From an uncultured Prevotella sp. (GTDB taxonomy: Bacteria; Bacteroidota; Bacteroidia; Bacteroidales; Bacteroidaceae), in assembly GCA_900319895.1 (NCBI GenBank), contig ONQK01000017.1:1-13139 (forward strand): a stretch of DNA of 13,139 nucleotides, written 5' to 3'. The first letter of the stretch is position 1, and each line of letters starts with the position of its first letter. This document shows positions 7,308 to 13,139 of this stretch, one piece after another. The translations under genes and the position numbers were made by a program. The notes under the pieces were generated by a model. That model did no database searches. It was given only the letters and a program-made list of their open reading frames with translations, and was not told the DNA's origin.

Positions 7308-8183
7308 TTATTTGTCGTTTGATGATTTATCTCTTTCGTTTGACGGTTGATGCCGATAAAAATATTGCCCTTTCTTTTTGGTTCTGCTGCCAAATTCTAT
7401 GGCGTGGTTGGGGCAGTGGTGGTAGCATGCAAAACAGGTGAGGCATCTGCCGTTGTGCTGCCATGAGGGTTCTTGGCCACGCCCGCCGTCGATGTTGGCC
7501 ACAGGGCACACTTTGGCACACATTCCGCATCGTGTACAGCGCTCGCCAACCACATGAAACGGTTTGTCCTTGATGAGATGCCTGACGAAAAAGCTGCCGA
7601 TGACCCGACTGTTGATGCGGGGCCAGCGGCCGACCACATTGTCGTGTATCCCGCAGGTGTTTGTGGCAATCTGATGGCAACATTTATTTAATTTATGTGC
7701 GGCAGTGCTTATTTTTTCCTGTTCCTTCTCGGGTTTGTCGACATCCATAAACGGCAGCCCGACGTAACTCTCTGGCATCAGTAGCGTGAACGTACTTGCC
7801 GCCTGTAGACCCTTTTGCCGTAAGTCGTGTTGCAGGATGTCCATGGCTTCGCCGATGTTGTCGCCTGTAGTGCACAGCGCAAACGTATAATGTGCAGAGT
7901 AGTCCGTACCATTAAGGGCGTTGCTCTTGCCATTGCCATTTGTGTCGATGGATGCGTGGGCACGGCTTTTGAGTGTCAGTTTTTTGATGAACTGACGAAC
8001 CAGCTGCGGCGGCCGCCATCCGTGCACGGGAAAGCAAAATCCTATTCGTTCCCCATCGGCAAGCTCAAAACAGCAGTCTCCATCCATGGCCTCGGCGATG
8101 TTGACAAGTTGTTCACCTGTCGTCTCTGCTATTTTTCCAGCTGCCCAGCGCGTGTTTCCTGTGCATGATAGATAGAATATCAT
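7308..8183 (-). CDS. EFR1-family flavodoxin-ferredoxin fusion protein, 291 aa
   Basis: N-terminal flavodoxin-like domain with the FMN phosphate loop MIFYLSCTGNTRWAA (1-15), where families usually have SGTGNT; Cys7 replaces Gly. GFCFPVHGWRPP (about 48-59) continues the fold. Two [4Fe-4S] ferredoxin motifs follow: CTRCGMCAKVCP (216-227) and CLTCFACYHHCP (247-258), with all eight Cys present. This matches EFR1-type ferrodoxins, cytoplasmic electron carriers of unknown partner. The tail is lysine-rich. The ATG at 8183 is chosen because family members begin MIFYFSGTGNT; a TTG at 8198 would add five residues (MYFCE) that do not belong to the family. The gene sits 2 bp upstream of the secreted protease with no obvious functional link. 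Confidence 0.87.
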   Translation of the reverse strand: MIFYLSCTGNTRWAAGKIAETTGEQLVNIAEAMDGDCCFELADGERIGFCFPVHGWRPPQLVRQFIKKLTLKSRAHASIDTNGNGKSNALNGTDYSAHYTFALCTTGDNIGEAMDILQHDLRQKGLQAASTFTLLMPESYVGLPFMDVDKPEKEQEKISTAAHKLNKCCHQIATNTCGIHDNVVGRWPRINSRVIGSFFVRHLIKDKPFHVVGERCTRCGMCAKVCPVANIDGGRGQEPSWQHNGRCLTCFACYHHCPNHAIEFGSRTKKKGQYFYRHQPSNERDKSSNDK

Positions 8184-8187
8184 TTCG

Positions 8188-8195
8188 CAAAAATA
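8188..8195 (-). promoter_or_regulatory. possible promoter -7 box TATTTTTG for the EFR1 gene
   Basis: The bases match TAnnTTTG exactly, but the box ends only 4 nt before the ATG at 8183, so transcription would begin at or near the start codon and give a leaderless message. No TTTG lies at the expected -33 distance. The region is AT-rich, so chance is a real alternative. Confidence 0.3.
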
Positions 8196-8198
8196 CAA

Positions 8199-8472
8199 AT
8201 ATTTTTTTATTTTGCCGTATTCTGTGCCAAATAAGACGTTAAAAAGAGTGTTTTTTATTTGCCAGTTCAGGTTGCCTAGTGTGGTGGGACATGTGAGATG
8301 AAAAGTTGATTAACGTTTATTAACACATTATAATTCATTGATTTTCAATTATTTATGAAAAAGTTACAAAAACATGGAAAAAAAAATGCAAAATAATGAG
8401 GCGAGGTATTGAAAAAACACTTAACTTTGCATCGTTTTAATAAACAATTATTTAATTTAAAAAGCAAAGAAA
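8199..8472. promoter_or_regulatory. AT-rich divergent intergenic region
   Basis: About 275 bp between the EFR1 gene (minus) and the mini-lipoprotein gene (plus). No reading frame here looks genuine. It is very AT-rich from 8310 to 8472 and has the repeat TTAACGTTTATTAACAC near 8310-8327. It contains the strong plus-strand -7 box at 8422-8429 and part of the weak minus-strand promoter. Confidence 0.5.
8422..8429 (+). promoter_or_regulatory. promoter -7 box TAACTTTG of the mini-lipoprotein gene
   Basis: TAACTTTGCATCG matches the Bacteroidota -7 consensus TAnnTTTG. It lies 43 bp before the ATG, which leaves an A-rich leader of roughly 35-38 nt without GC structure, typical of strongly expressed genes in this phylum. 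No TTTG was found at -33. Confidence 0.6.
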
Positions 8473-8637
8473 ATGAAAAAATTAGTTTTAGCTTTCGTAG
8501 CTGTTGCAGCTATCTCTTTCGCATCTTGCGGTGAAAACAAAGGAACACAGACAACTGAAGCAGTAGACTCAGTAGTAGTAGACTCAATGGAAGTTGTTGA
8601 TTCTTTGGTTGCTGACTCTGCAGTTGTAGCTGAATAA
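8473..8637 (+). CDS. small acidic lipoprotein with an 11-residue repeat, 54 aa
   Basis: ATG at 8473, TAA at 8635-8637. Residues 1-18 are a lipoprotein signal (MKKLVLAFVAVAAISFAS) with lipobox F-A-S-C, so Cys19 should be lipidated by Lgt/LspA. The 36-residue mature part is strongly acidic (8 Asp/Glu, 1 Lys). Residues 31-52 are two tandem 11-residue units, VDSVVVDSMEV and VDSLVADSAVV, with 7 identical positions; the period suggests a short helix. Codons in the two units differ (GTA GAC TCA versus GTT GAT TCT), so the repeat is kept at protein level. Codon choice is AT-rich, unlike the GC-rich neighbours. It has its own promoter and terminator. Function unknown; the arrangement resembles an abundant small envelope lipoprotein. 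Confidence 0.8.
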   Translation: MKKLVLAFVAVAAISFASCGENKGTQTTEAVDSVVVDSMEVVDSLVADSAVVAE

Positions 8638-8673
8638 TTTCGATTATTTGGAAAGCGATTAAAAGAAATGAGG

Positions 8674-8707
8674 AGTGCTGGAATTTATGTCTGGCACTTT
8701 TTTTTTG
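8674..8707 (+). terminator. intrinsic terminator of the mini-lipoprotein gene
   Basis: AGTGCTGGA (8674-8682) pairs with TCTGGCACT (8690-8698) through a 7-nt loop, allowing two G-T wobbles, and runs into a T-tract at 8698-8706. It lies 36 bp after the stop codon. Confidence 0.75.
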
Positions 8708-8767
8708 TTTTTGTTTTCAATCTGCGATTTTTTGTTTTCAACCTGCCAATAGCTGTTTTTCAAGGAT

Positions 8768-8832
8768 GTGTCTCAAAAAGACACGCCCCTCCCCAGAGGT
8801 TTTCACCTGAGGAGGGGCGTATTTTCGAGACA
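8768..8832. terminator. bidirectional double-hairpin terminator between convergent genes
   Basis: The main stem has perfect arms ACGCCCCTCC (8783-8792) and GGAGGGGCGT (8811-8820), with AGGT/ACCT pairing inside. A second hairpin GTGTCT/AGACAC (8768-8773 with 8779-8784) overlaps its edge, and TGTCTC (8769-8774) can instead pair with GAGACA near 8826-8831 to extend the main stem. T-tracts follow on the plus strand (about 8836-8842) and, more weakly, on the minus strand. It ends the purF message about 22 bp after the stop codon and backs up the lipoprotein terminator. Confidence 0.75.
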
Positions 8833-8853
8833 AAGTTTTTTTATAGAGGTCGA

Positions 8854-10740
8854 TTAAAATTTCTGTTCAGACGGGTAGACGTTTTCCACATAATTGACGA
8901 ATGCCTGATTACAAAGCCGGACACCGCCCGGGGTGGGATAGTTGCCCGTGAAATACCAGTCGCCGGGGTGGTTGGGGATGGCAGTGTGCAGCCCTTGGAT
9001 TGACTGGAAGACCATTTCGATGGGCGTGCTGACTTCTTCAGGGCGTAATATCTCGACTATTTTCTGGTTGATTTCCTGTGTCGTGAATGGCTTGTAAATG
9101 TCGATGACGGCATTTTCCATTTCCTCTTTTCTCTTTTTCAGCTCTTCTTTGCACCTTTGGTAGGTTTTTTCGATGAGTGGGGTCATGTTGCGCTCTTTGA
9201 TGAGCTCAATGGTGGCTCTGAATGCGCAAAATTCTTCCAGCCGCGCCATGTCGATGCCGTAATAGTCTGGATAGCGGATTTGCGGAGAGCTGCTGACGAC
9301 AACTATTTTCTTGGGGTGCAGTCGGTTGAGAATCCTCAAGATGCTTTCCTTGAGCGTAGTTCCTCTAACGATGCTGTCGTCGATGACTACGAGGTTGTCC
9401 TGTTCGGGGCGCACGGATTCGTAGGTGATGTCGTAGACGTGTGAGACGAGGTCGTTGCGTGAGTTGCCTTCTGTGATGAAGGTGCGCAGCTTGACGTCTT
9501 TCCATGCCACTTTTTCGTTTTTGACGTGCGAGTAGATGATTTTTTCGAGCTCTTCTCTGCTTGGCGTATGTCCTAGGTTGAGTATTTTGTCGATTTTTTG
9601 GTCGTTGACATGTTTCTTGATGCCGTCTACCATACCGTAGAATGCCACTTCTGCTGTGTTGGGGATGAATGAGAAGACGGTGTTCTCGATGTCGTTGTCG
9701 ACAGCCTCTAATATTGATGGGGTCAGTTGTTCGCCCAATTTTTTCCGCTCCATGTAGATGTCCCTGTCGCATCCCCGGCTGAAGTAAATTCGTTCAAACG
9801 AGCACGCTTGGCTGTCTTTGGCCGGGATGATTTGTTCGAGGCTGCACGCTCCGTTTCTCTTGACAAGCAGCGCCTGTCCTGGCTGGAGCTCGTTGATTTC
9901 TGCGCAGTTCACGTCAAAAGTTGTTTGCAGGACCGGGCGCTCGCTTGCCAGTGCGATGAATTCGTCGTTCTTAAACCAAAATGCAGGCCGGATGCCCCAC
10001 GGGTCGCGCATGGAGAACATCTCTCCGCTGCCTGTCAGTCCGCATACGACGTAGCCTCCGTCAAAGTCTTCCATGCTGCTTTTGAGCATGTTTGACACAA
10101 GGATGTTGTCTTCGATGTACTGGGTGATTTCCAGGTCTTTGAGGCCGTTTTCTTTTGCCTTGACGAAATTCCGCTCCACTTCTCGGTCGAGCCGGTGGCC
10201 GATGTATTCAAGCATGATGAAACTGTCGCTGTAGTTGCGCGGGTGTTGTCCTTGCGAAACGATTTTCTTGAACACCTCGTCTATGTTTGTCATGTTGAAG
10301 TTGCCGCACAATGCCAAGTTTTTGGCTCTCCAATTGTTGCGCCTGAGGAATGGATGCACGTATGACAGGCCGCTCTTCCCTGTTGTGGAGTATCTCAGGT
10401 GTCCCATATACATCTCTCCTGCGAAGGGCAGGAGCGAGATGTTGGTGTCCGACTCGTCGGTTTGTGCGCTGTTGATGTTGTGGTGTATGTCGGCAAAAAC
10501 TTTCGTGATGGCGTTGGACCCCTCGGCTCTTTCGCGGAACATATAGTCGTTGCCTGCTTCGGATTTCAGCTTTACACAAGCAATTCCGGCTCCTTCTTGT
10601 CCGCGATTGTGCTCTTTCTCCATCATCAGATAGAGCTTGTTGAGTCCTACTTTCCACGTCCCGTACTTCTGTTGGTAGTATTCCAATGGTTTCAAGAGGC
10701 GTATCATCGCCACACCACATTCATGTTTTAATGGCTCCAT
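8854..10740 (-). CDS. purF: amidophosphoribosyltransferase, long Bacteroidota form, 628 aa
   Basis: PurF-type enzyme: glutamine plus PRPP to phosphoribosylamine, the first step of purine synthesis, in the cytoplasm. N-terminal class II glutaminase: MEPLKHECGV puts the likely catalytic Cys at residue 8 after a 7-residue propeptide, followed by HNRGQEGAGIA (44-54), GHLRYSTTG (113-121), CGNFNMTN (145-152) and RDPWGIRP (245-252). The PRTase domain has IYFSRGCDRD (318-326) and the PRPP-binding loop VVIDDSIVRGTT (451-462). It is about 130-150 residues longer than common PurF proteins, with extra sequence before the PRPP loop (about 375-445) and a C-terminal extension. Where Fe-S type enzymes have a Cys-rich CxxCFTGKYPT segment, this has GDWYFTGNYPT (593-603), so the cluster is probably absent. 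It follows glmS after 67 bp. It could be a paralogue with altered specificity rather than the sole PurF. Confidence 0.87.
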   Translation of the reverse strand: MEPLKHECGVAMIRLLKPLEYYQQKYGTWKVGLNKLYLMMEKEHNRGQEGAGIACVKLKSEAGNDYMFRERAEGSNAITKVFADIHHNINSAQTDESDTNISLLPFAGEMYMGHLRYSTTGKSGLSYVHPFLRRNNWRAKNLALCGNFNMTNIDEVFKKIVSQGQHPRNYSDSFIMLEYIGHRLDREVERNFVKAKENGLKDLEITQYIEDNILVSNMLKSSMEDFDGGYVVCGLTGSGEMFSMRDPWGIRPAFWFKNDEFIALASERPVLQTTFDVNCAEINELQPGQALLVKRNGACSLEQIIPAKDSQACSFERIYFSRGCDRDIYMERKKLGEQLTPSILEAVDNDIENTVFSFIPNTAEVAFYGMVDGIKKHVNDQKIDKILNLGHTPSREELEKIIYSHVKNEKVAWKDVKLRTFITEGNSRNDLVSHVYDITYESVRPEQDNLVVIDDSIVRGTTLKESILRILNRLHPKKIVVVSSSPQIRYPDYYGIDMARLEEFCAFRATIELIKERNMTPLIEKTYQRCKEELKKRKEEMENAVIDIYKPFTTQEINQKIVEILRPEEVSTPIEMVFQSIQGLHTAIPNHPGDWYFTGNYPTPGGVRLCNQAFVNYVENVYPSEQKF

Positions 10741-10768
10741 TTCATTTTTTTATTTTATCATTGTTGGG

Positions 10769-10802
10769 AAAAGAGGGCGTGCGGATTGCGCAGCCCTCTT
10801 TT
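10769..10802. terminator. hairpin between glmS and purF (terminator or attenuator)
   Basis: Perfect 10-bp arms AAAAGAGGGC (10769-10778) and GCCCTCTTTT (10793-10802) with further TGCG/CGCA pairing in the loop region. On the minus strand only four T residues follow before CCC, so termination of the glmS message may be partial, allowing some read-through into purF, which starts 29 bp further on. Confidence 0.65.
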
Positions 10803-10807
10803 TGTCT

Positions 10808-12652
10808 TTATTCTACTGTAACACTTTTTGCCAGGTTCCTGGGTTGGTCGACGTTTTTCCCTTTGCATACTGCCACATGGTAGGCCAGCATTTGCAGAGG
10901 TATGGTGGCAATCAGCGGCTCCAGGCATTCCAGTGTCGATGGGATTTCGATGACTTCGTCTGCAATGTTGCGGATGGTTTGGTCGCCTTCGTTCACCAAT
11001 GCGATGACCTTGCCCTGTCTTGCCTTGACTTCTTGGATGTTGCTGAGCACTTTTTCGTACATCGCGTTCTGGGTGGCAATGACAACAACCGGCATGTCGG
11101 AGTCTATCAGTGCAATGGGGCCGTGTTTCATCTCTGCCGCGGGGTATCCTTCTGCATGGATATAGCTGATTTCCTTGAGTTTCAGTGCGCCTTCGAGGGC
11201 AACGGGATAGCTGTATCCACGACCTAGATAGAGGAAATTCTGGGCATAAGTGTACGTTCTGCTCAAATCGGCGATGCGGTCGTTTAGTTTCAAGACCTCC
11301 CTCGTCTTTTGAGGCAGCTGACAGAGTTCTTTTACGATTTTCAGGTATTCTTCTTGTTCAATGCTGTTCTTGGCCTGTGCGATAGATAGCGCCAGCATGG
11401 TCAGCACGGTCACCTGGCCTGTAAAAGCCTTCGTTGACGCCACTCCAATCTCCGGCCCGACGTGAATGTAGGATCCTGTGTGTGTGGCGCGCGGGATGCT
11501 TGACCCGATGGCATTGCAGATGCCGTAGATGAAAGCACCGTTTGCCTTTGCCAGCTCCACTGCGGCGAGGGTGTCGGCGGTCTCTCCGCTTTGCGAGATG
11601 GCGATGACGACGTCTTTGTCTGTCACTACCGGGTTGCGGTACCGGAATTCCGATGCGTATTCCACTTCCACGGGGATGCGGCAGAAACTTTCGATGAGCT
11701 GTTTGCCGATGAGGCCGGCATGCCATGAGGTGCCGCATGCCACGATGATGAAGCGTTGGGCATTCAGCAGCTTGTCTTTGTTGTCGATGACAGCACTGAG
11801 GACCACTTGGTTGGCTTCGATGTTGACGCGCCCGCGCATGCAGTTGTCCAGGCAATTGGGCTGGTCAAATATTTCTTTGAGCATGAAATGGGGGTATCCT
11901 CCTTTTTCAATCTGCCCCAAGTCCATGTCTACTTTCTTTATTTCCGGATTGAGCTCTACGTTCAGGATGTTGAAAATCTTCAGTTCCTCGCCGAGTCTTA
12001 TCACGGCGATGTTTTCGTCTTCCAAGTACACCACCTGGTTGGTGTATTCGATGATGGGCGTGGCATCGGATCCCAGGAAGTATTCGTCCTCTCCTATGCC
12101 GATGACTAGGGGGCTCTGCTTTCGGGCTGCAATGATTTGGTTGGGATTTCTCTTGTCCAAGATGGCAATGGCATAGGCACCTATGATTTGGTGCAGTGCC
12201 ACTTGGACGGCGCTGAGCAGGTCCAATTCTTTTTTGATTTGAATGTATTCAATCAGTTGGACTAGCACTTCGGTGTCTGTGTCAGAACGAAATTGCACGC
12301 CTTTCTCCATCAATTTGTTTTTGATGTCGGCGTAATTCTCAATGATTCCGTTGTGTATGATTGCCAAGTTCTCTGACTCTGAATAATGGGGGTGGGCATT
12401 GAGCGAGGACGGCTCGCCGTGTGTTGCCCAGCGTGTGTGCGCGATGCCGATGTGCCCGCTGATGTTCTTGCCTTCGCAAAAATTTTCCAACTTAGCAACT
12501 TTTCCCTTGGTCTTGTAGACGTTTAAATTGCTTTCATTATTAATAATTGCAACGCCGGCGCTGTCATATCCACGATATTCAAGTCGTTTTAGTCCCTTGA
12601 TCAGGATGGGAAAGGCTTCGCGTTGTCCTATATATCCAACAATTCCGCACAT
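10808..12652 (-). CDS. glmS: glutamine--fructose-6-phosphate aminotransferase (isomerizing), 614 aa
   Basis: Converts fructose-6-phosphate and glutamine to glucosamine-6-phosphate, the entry to UDP-GlcNAc for peptidoglycan, LPS and capsule; cytoplasmic. MCGIVGYIG places the nucleophile Cys at residue 2, exposed after Met removal. The glutaminase domain has LEYRGYDSAGVAI (24-36), HTRWATHGEPS (72-82) and HNGIIENY (100-107). Two SIS isomerase domains follow: ACGTSWHA (305-312), ISQSGETADT (352-361), STKAFTGQ (406-413), LGRGYSYPVALEGALKLKEISYIHAEGYPAAEMKHGP (476-512). The end NLAKSVTVE (606-614) is the family's conserved C-terminus. Length fits the family (about 609). It lies 28 bp after the capsule-export gene, consistent with supplying amino sugar for surface polysaccharide, though glmS is also a housekeeping gene. 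No glmS ribozyme-like leader fits in the 28-bp gap. Confidence 0.97.
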   Translation of the reverse strand: MCGIVGYIGQREAFPILIKGLKRLEYRGYDSAGVAIINNESNLNVYKTKGKVAKLENFCEGKNISGHIGIAHTRWATHGEPSSLNAHPHYSESENLAIIHNGIIENYADIKNKLMEKGVQFRSDTDTEVLVQLIEYIQIKKELDLLSAVQVALHQIIGAYAIAILDKRNPNQIIAARKQSPLVIGIGEDEYFLGSDATPIIEYTNQVVYLEDENIAVIRLGEELKIFNILNVELNPEIKKVDMDLGQIEKGGYPHFMLKEIFDQPNCLDNCMRGRVNIEANQVVLSAVIDNKDKLLNAQRFIIVACGTSWHAGLIGKQLIESFCRIPVEVEYASEFRYRNPVVTDKDVVIAISQSGETADTLAAVELAKANGAFIYGICNAIGSSIPRATHTGSYIHVGPEIGVASTKAFTGQVTVLTMLALSIAQAKNSIEQEEYLKIVKELCQLPQKTREVLKLNDRIADLSRTYTYAQNFLYLGRGYSYPVALEGALKLKEISYIHAEGYPAAEMKHGPIALIDSDMPVVVIATQNAMYEKVLSNIQEVKARQGKVIALVNEGDQTIRNIADEVIEIPSTLECLEPLIATIPLQMLAYHVAVCKGKNVDQPRNLAKSVTVE

Positions 12653-12680
12653 GTTCTTAAAAAATATTAAGTAGTTTCCA

Positions 12681-13139
12681 TTAATTTCTTAACACATTGA
12701 CCAATAGCGATGCGAGCGAGGTCGCAATGCTGATGAACGAGAACCACAACGAGGTCGAAGGTCCCAGCTCGGCTCCTTTCTTCTTCACGTTGCTGGGCTC
12801 CACATAGACGATGTCGTTCTGTTGCAGATAGTAGTAGGGTGAGTTGAACAGATTGGCATCATTCATGTTGAAACGCACCTGCGTCTTGCTGCCGTCGGCA
12901 TTTTCGCGGATGAGCAAGATGTTTTTACGCTGTCCGTAGATGGTCATGTCGCCGGCGCTTGCCAGTGCTTCGACAATGCTGATCTTCTCCGTGGCAACGG
13001 GTTTTACTCCTGGTGAGTTGACCTCGCCTAGCACGACGATGCGAAAACTGGACATGCGGACGGTAACGATGGGGTTCTCTGTCGCCGAGAGATATGGTCT
13101 TATCTTGGATGTGATCAAGTCTTCACATTCGCTTTTGGA
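12681..13139 (-). CDS. polysaccharide export outer membrane protein (Wza-like), C-terminal 152 residues
   Basis: The frame is open to the window edge, so the N-terminus (signal, lipobox and Poly_export domain) is missing. Visible residues begin SKSECEDLITSKIRPYL, the usual helix before the conserved PIVTVRMSSFRIVVLGEVNSPGVKPV stretch, which opens an SLBB domain. ISIVEALASAGDMTIYGQRKNILLIRE follows, also typical of SLBB. The C-terminus has a predicted membrane segment (SLWFSFISIATSLASLLVNVL), usual in Bacteroidota Wza homologues. These proteins form the outer membrane channel for capsule or exopolysaccharide. The gene runs 28 bp upstream of glmS and may share its transcript. A TTG at 13118 is an internal codon, not the start. 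Confidence 0.87.
   Translation of the reverse strand, partial: SKSECEDLITSKIRPYLSATENPIVTVRMSSFRIVVLGEVNSPGVKPVATEKISIVEALASAGDMTIYGQRKNILLIRENADGSKTQVRFNMNDANLFNSPYYYLQQNDIVYVEPSNVKKKGAELGPSTSLWFSFISIATSLASLLVNVLRN

Noticed and set aside
8268..8345. Repeats TTAACGTTTATTAACAC as a possible origin or DnaA-type cluster
   Set aside because: A single AT-rich motif with no DnaA-box array or neighbouring replication genes.
11529..12176. 215-residue plus-strand reading frame opposite glmS
   Set aside because: Antisense shadow of a certain gene; low-complexity Ser/Met-rich translation, no promoter box and no family resemblance.
12653..12680. Possible glmS ribozyme or riboswitch ahead of glmS
   Set aside because: Only 28 bp separate the genes, far too short for the glmS ribozyme, and no such structure is visible in the preceding gene end.

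Overview
The window looks like a chromosomal piece from a member of the Bacteroidota, most likely Bacteroidales and perhaps Prevotellaceae-like. The clues are TAnnTTTG promoter boxes, weak Shine-Dalgarno sequences, type IX secretion (T9SS) C-terminal sorting tails, the Bacteroidota style of RHS/YD-repeat proteins with a DUF6443-like N-terminus, a long-form amidophosphoribosyltransferase, and a Wza-like exporter with a C-terminal membrane segment. The species call is inference. All recognised genes lie on the minus strand except one 54-residue lipoprotein on the plus strand. The window cuts through genes at both ends.

Reading in the direction of minus-strand transcription: (1) 12681-13139 is the C-terminal part of a polysaccharide export outer membrane protein. 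It is followed after 28 bp by glmS (10808-12652), which makes glucosamine-6-phosphate for UDP-GlcNAc, and then by a long PurF-type amidophosphoribosyltransferase (8854-10740). GlmS and PurF are both class II (N-terminal Cys) glutamine amidotransferases. A GC-rich hairpin sits between them and a double hairpin ends the block. (2) 8199-8853 holds an AT-rich divergent promoter region, the plus-strand mini-lipoprotein gene (8473-8637) with its own promoter and terminator, and the convergent terminator shared with purF. (3) 7308-8183 encodes an EFR1-type flavodoxin/ferredoxin fusion, followed after 2 bp by a secreted M6-family zinc metalloprotease with a T9SS-like tail (5476-7305) and a strong terminator at 5402-5440.

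(4) The left third (1 to about 5290) is a secretion operon read from a TAAATTTG promoter at 5261-5268. It has a leader of about 340 nt with unusual palindromic structure (5072-5177). Three genes follow: a 371-residue T9SS-sorted protein, then 7 bp later a 963-residue RHS/SpvB-like N-terminal-half protein, then by ATGA overlap a DUF6443/YD-repeat RHS protein whose C-terminus lies beyond position 1. Tight spacing implies co-transcription and coupled translation. The likely theme is a cell-surface or secreted RHS apparatus, possibly a polymorphic toxin, but the deciding C-terminal domain is outside the window.

The best candidates for something undescribed are the structured leader at 5072-5177 with two mutually crossing stems, the split RHS pair led by a T9SS protein, and the tiny hendecad-repeat lipoprotein. 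No rRNA, tRNA, CRISPR array, transposase or integrase was seen.
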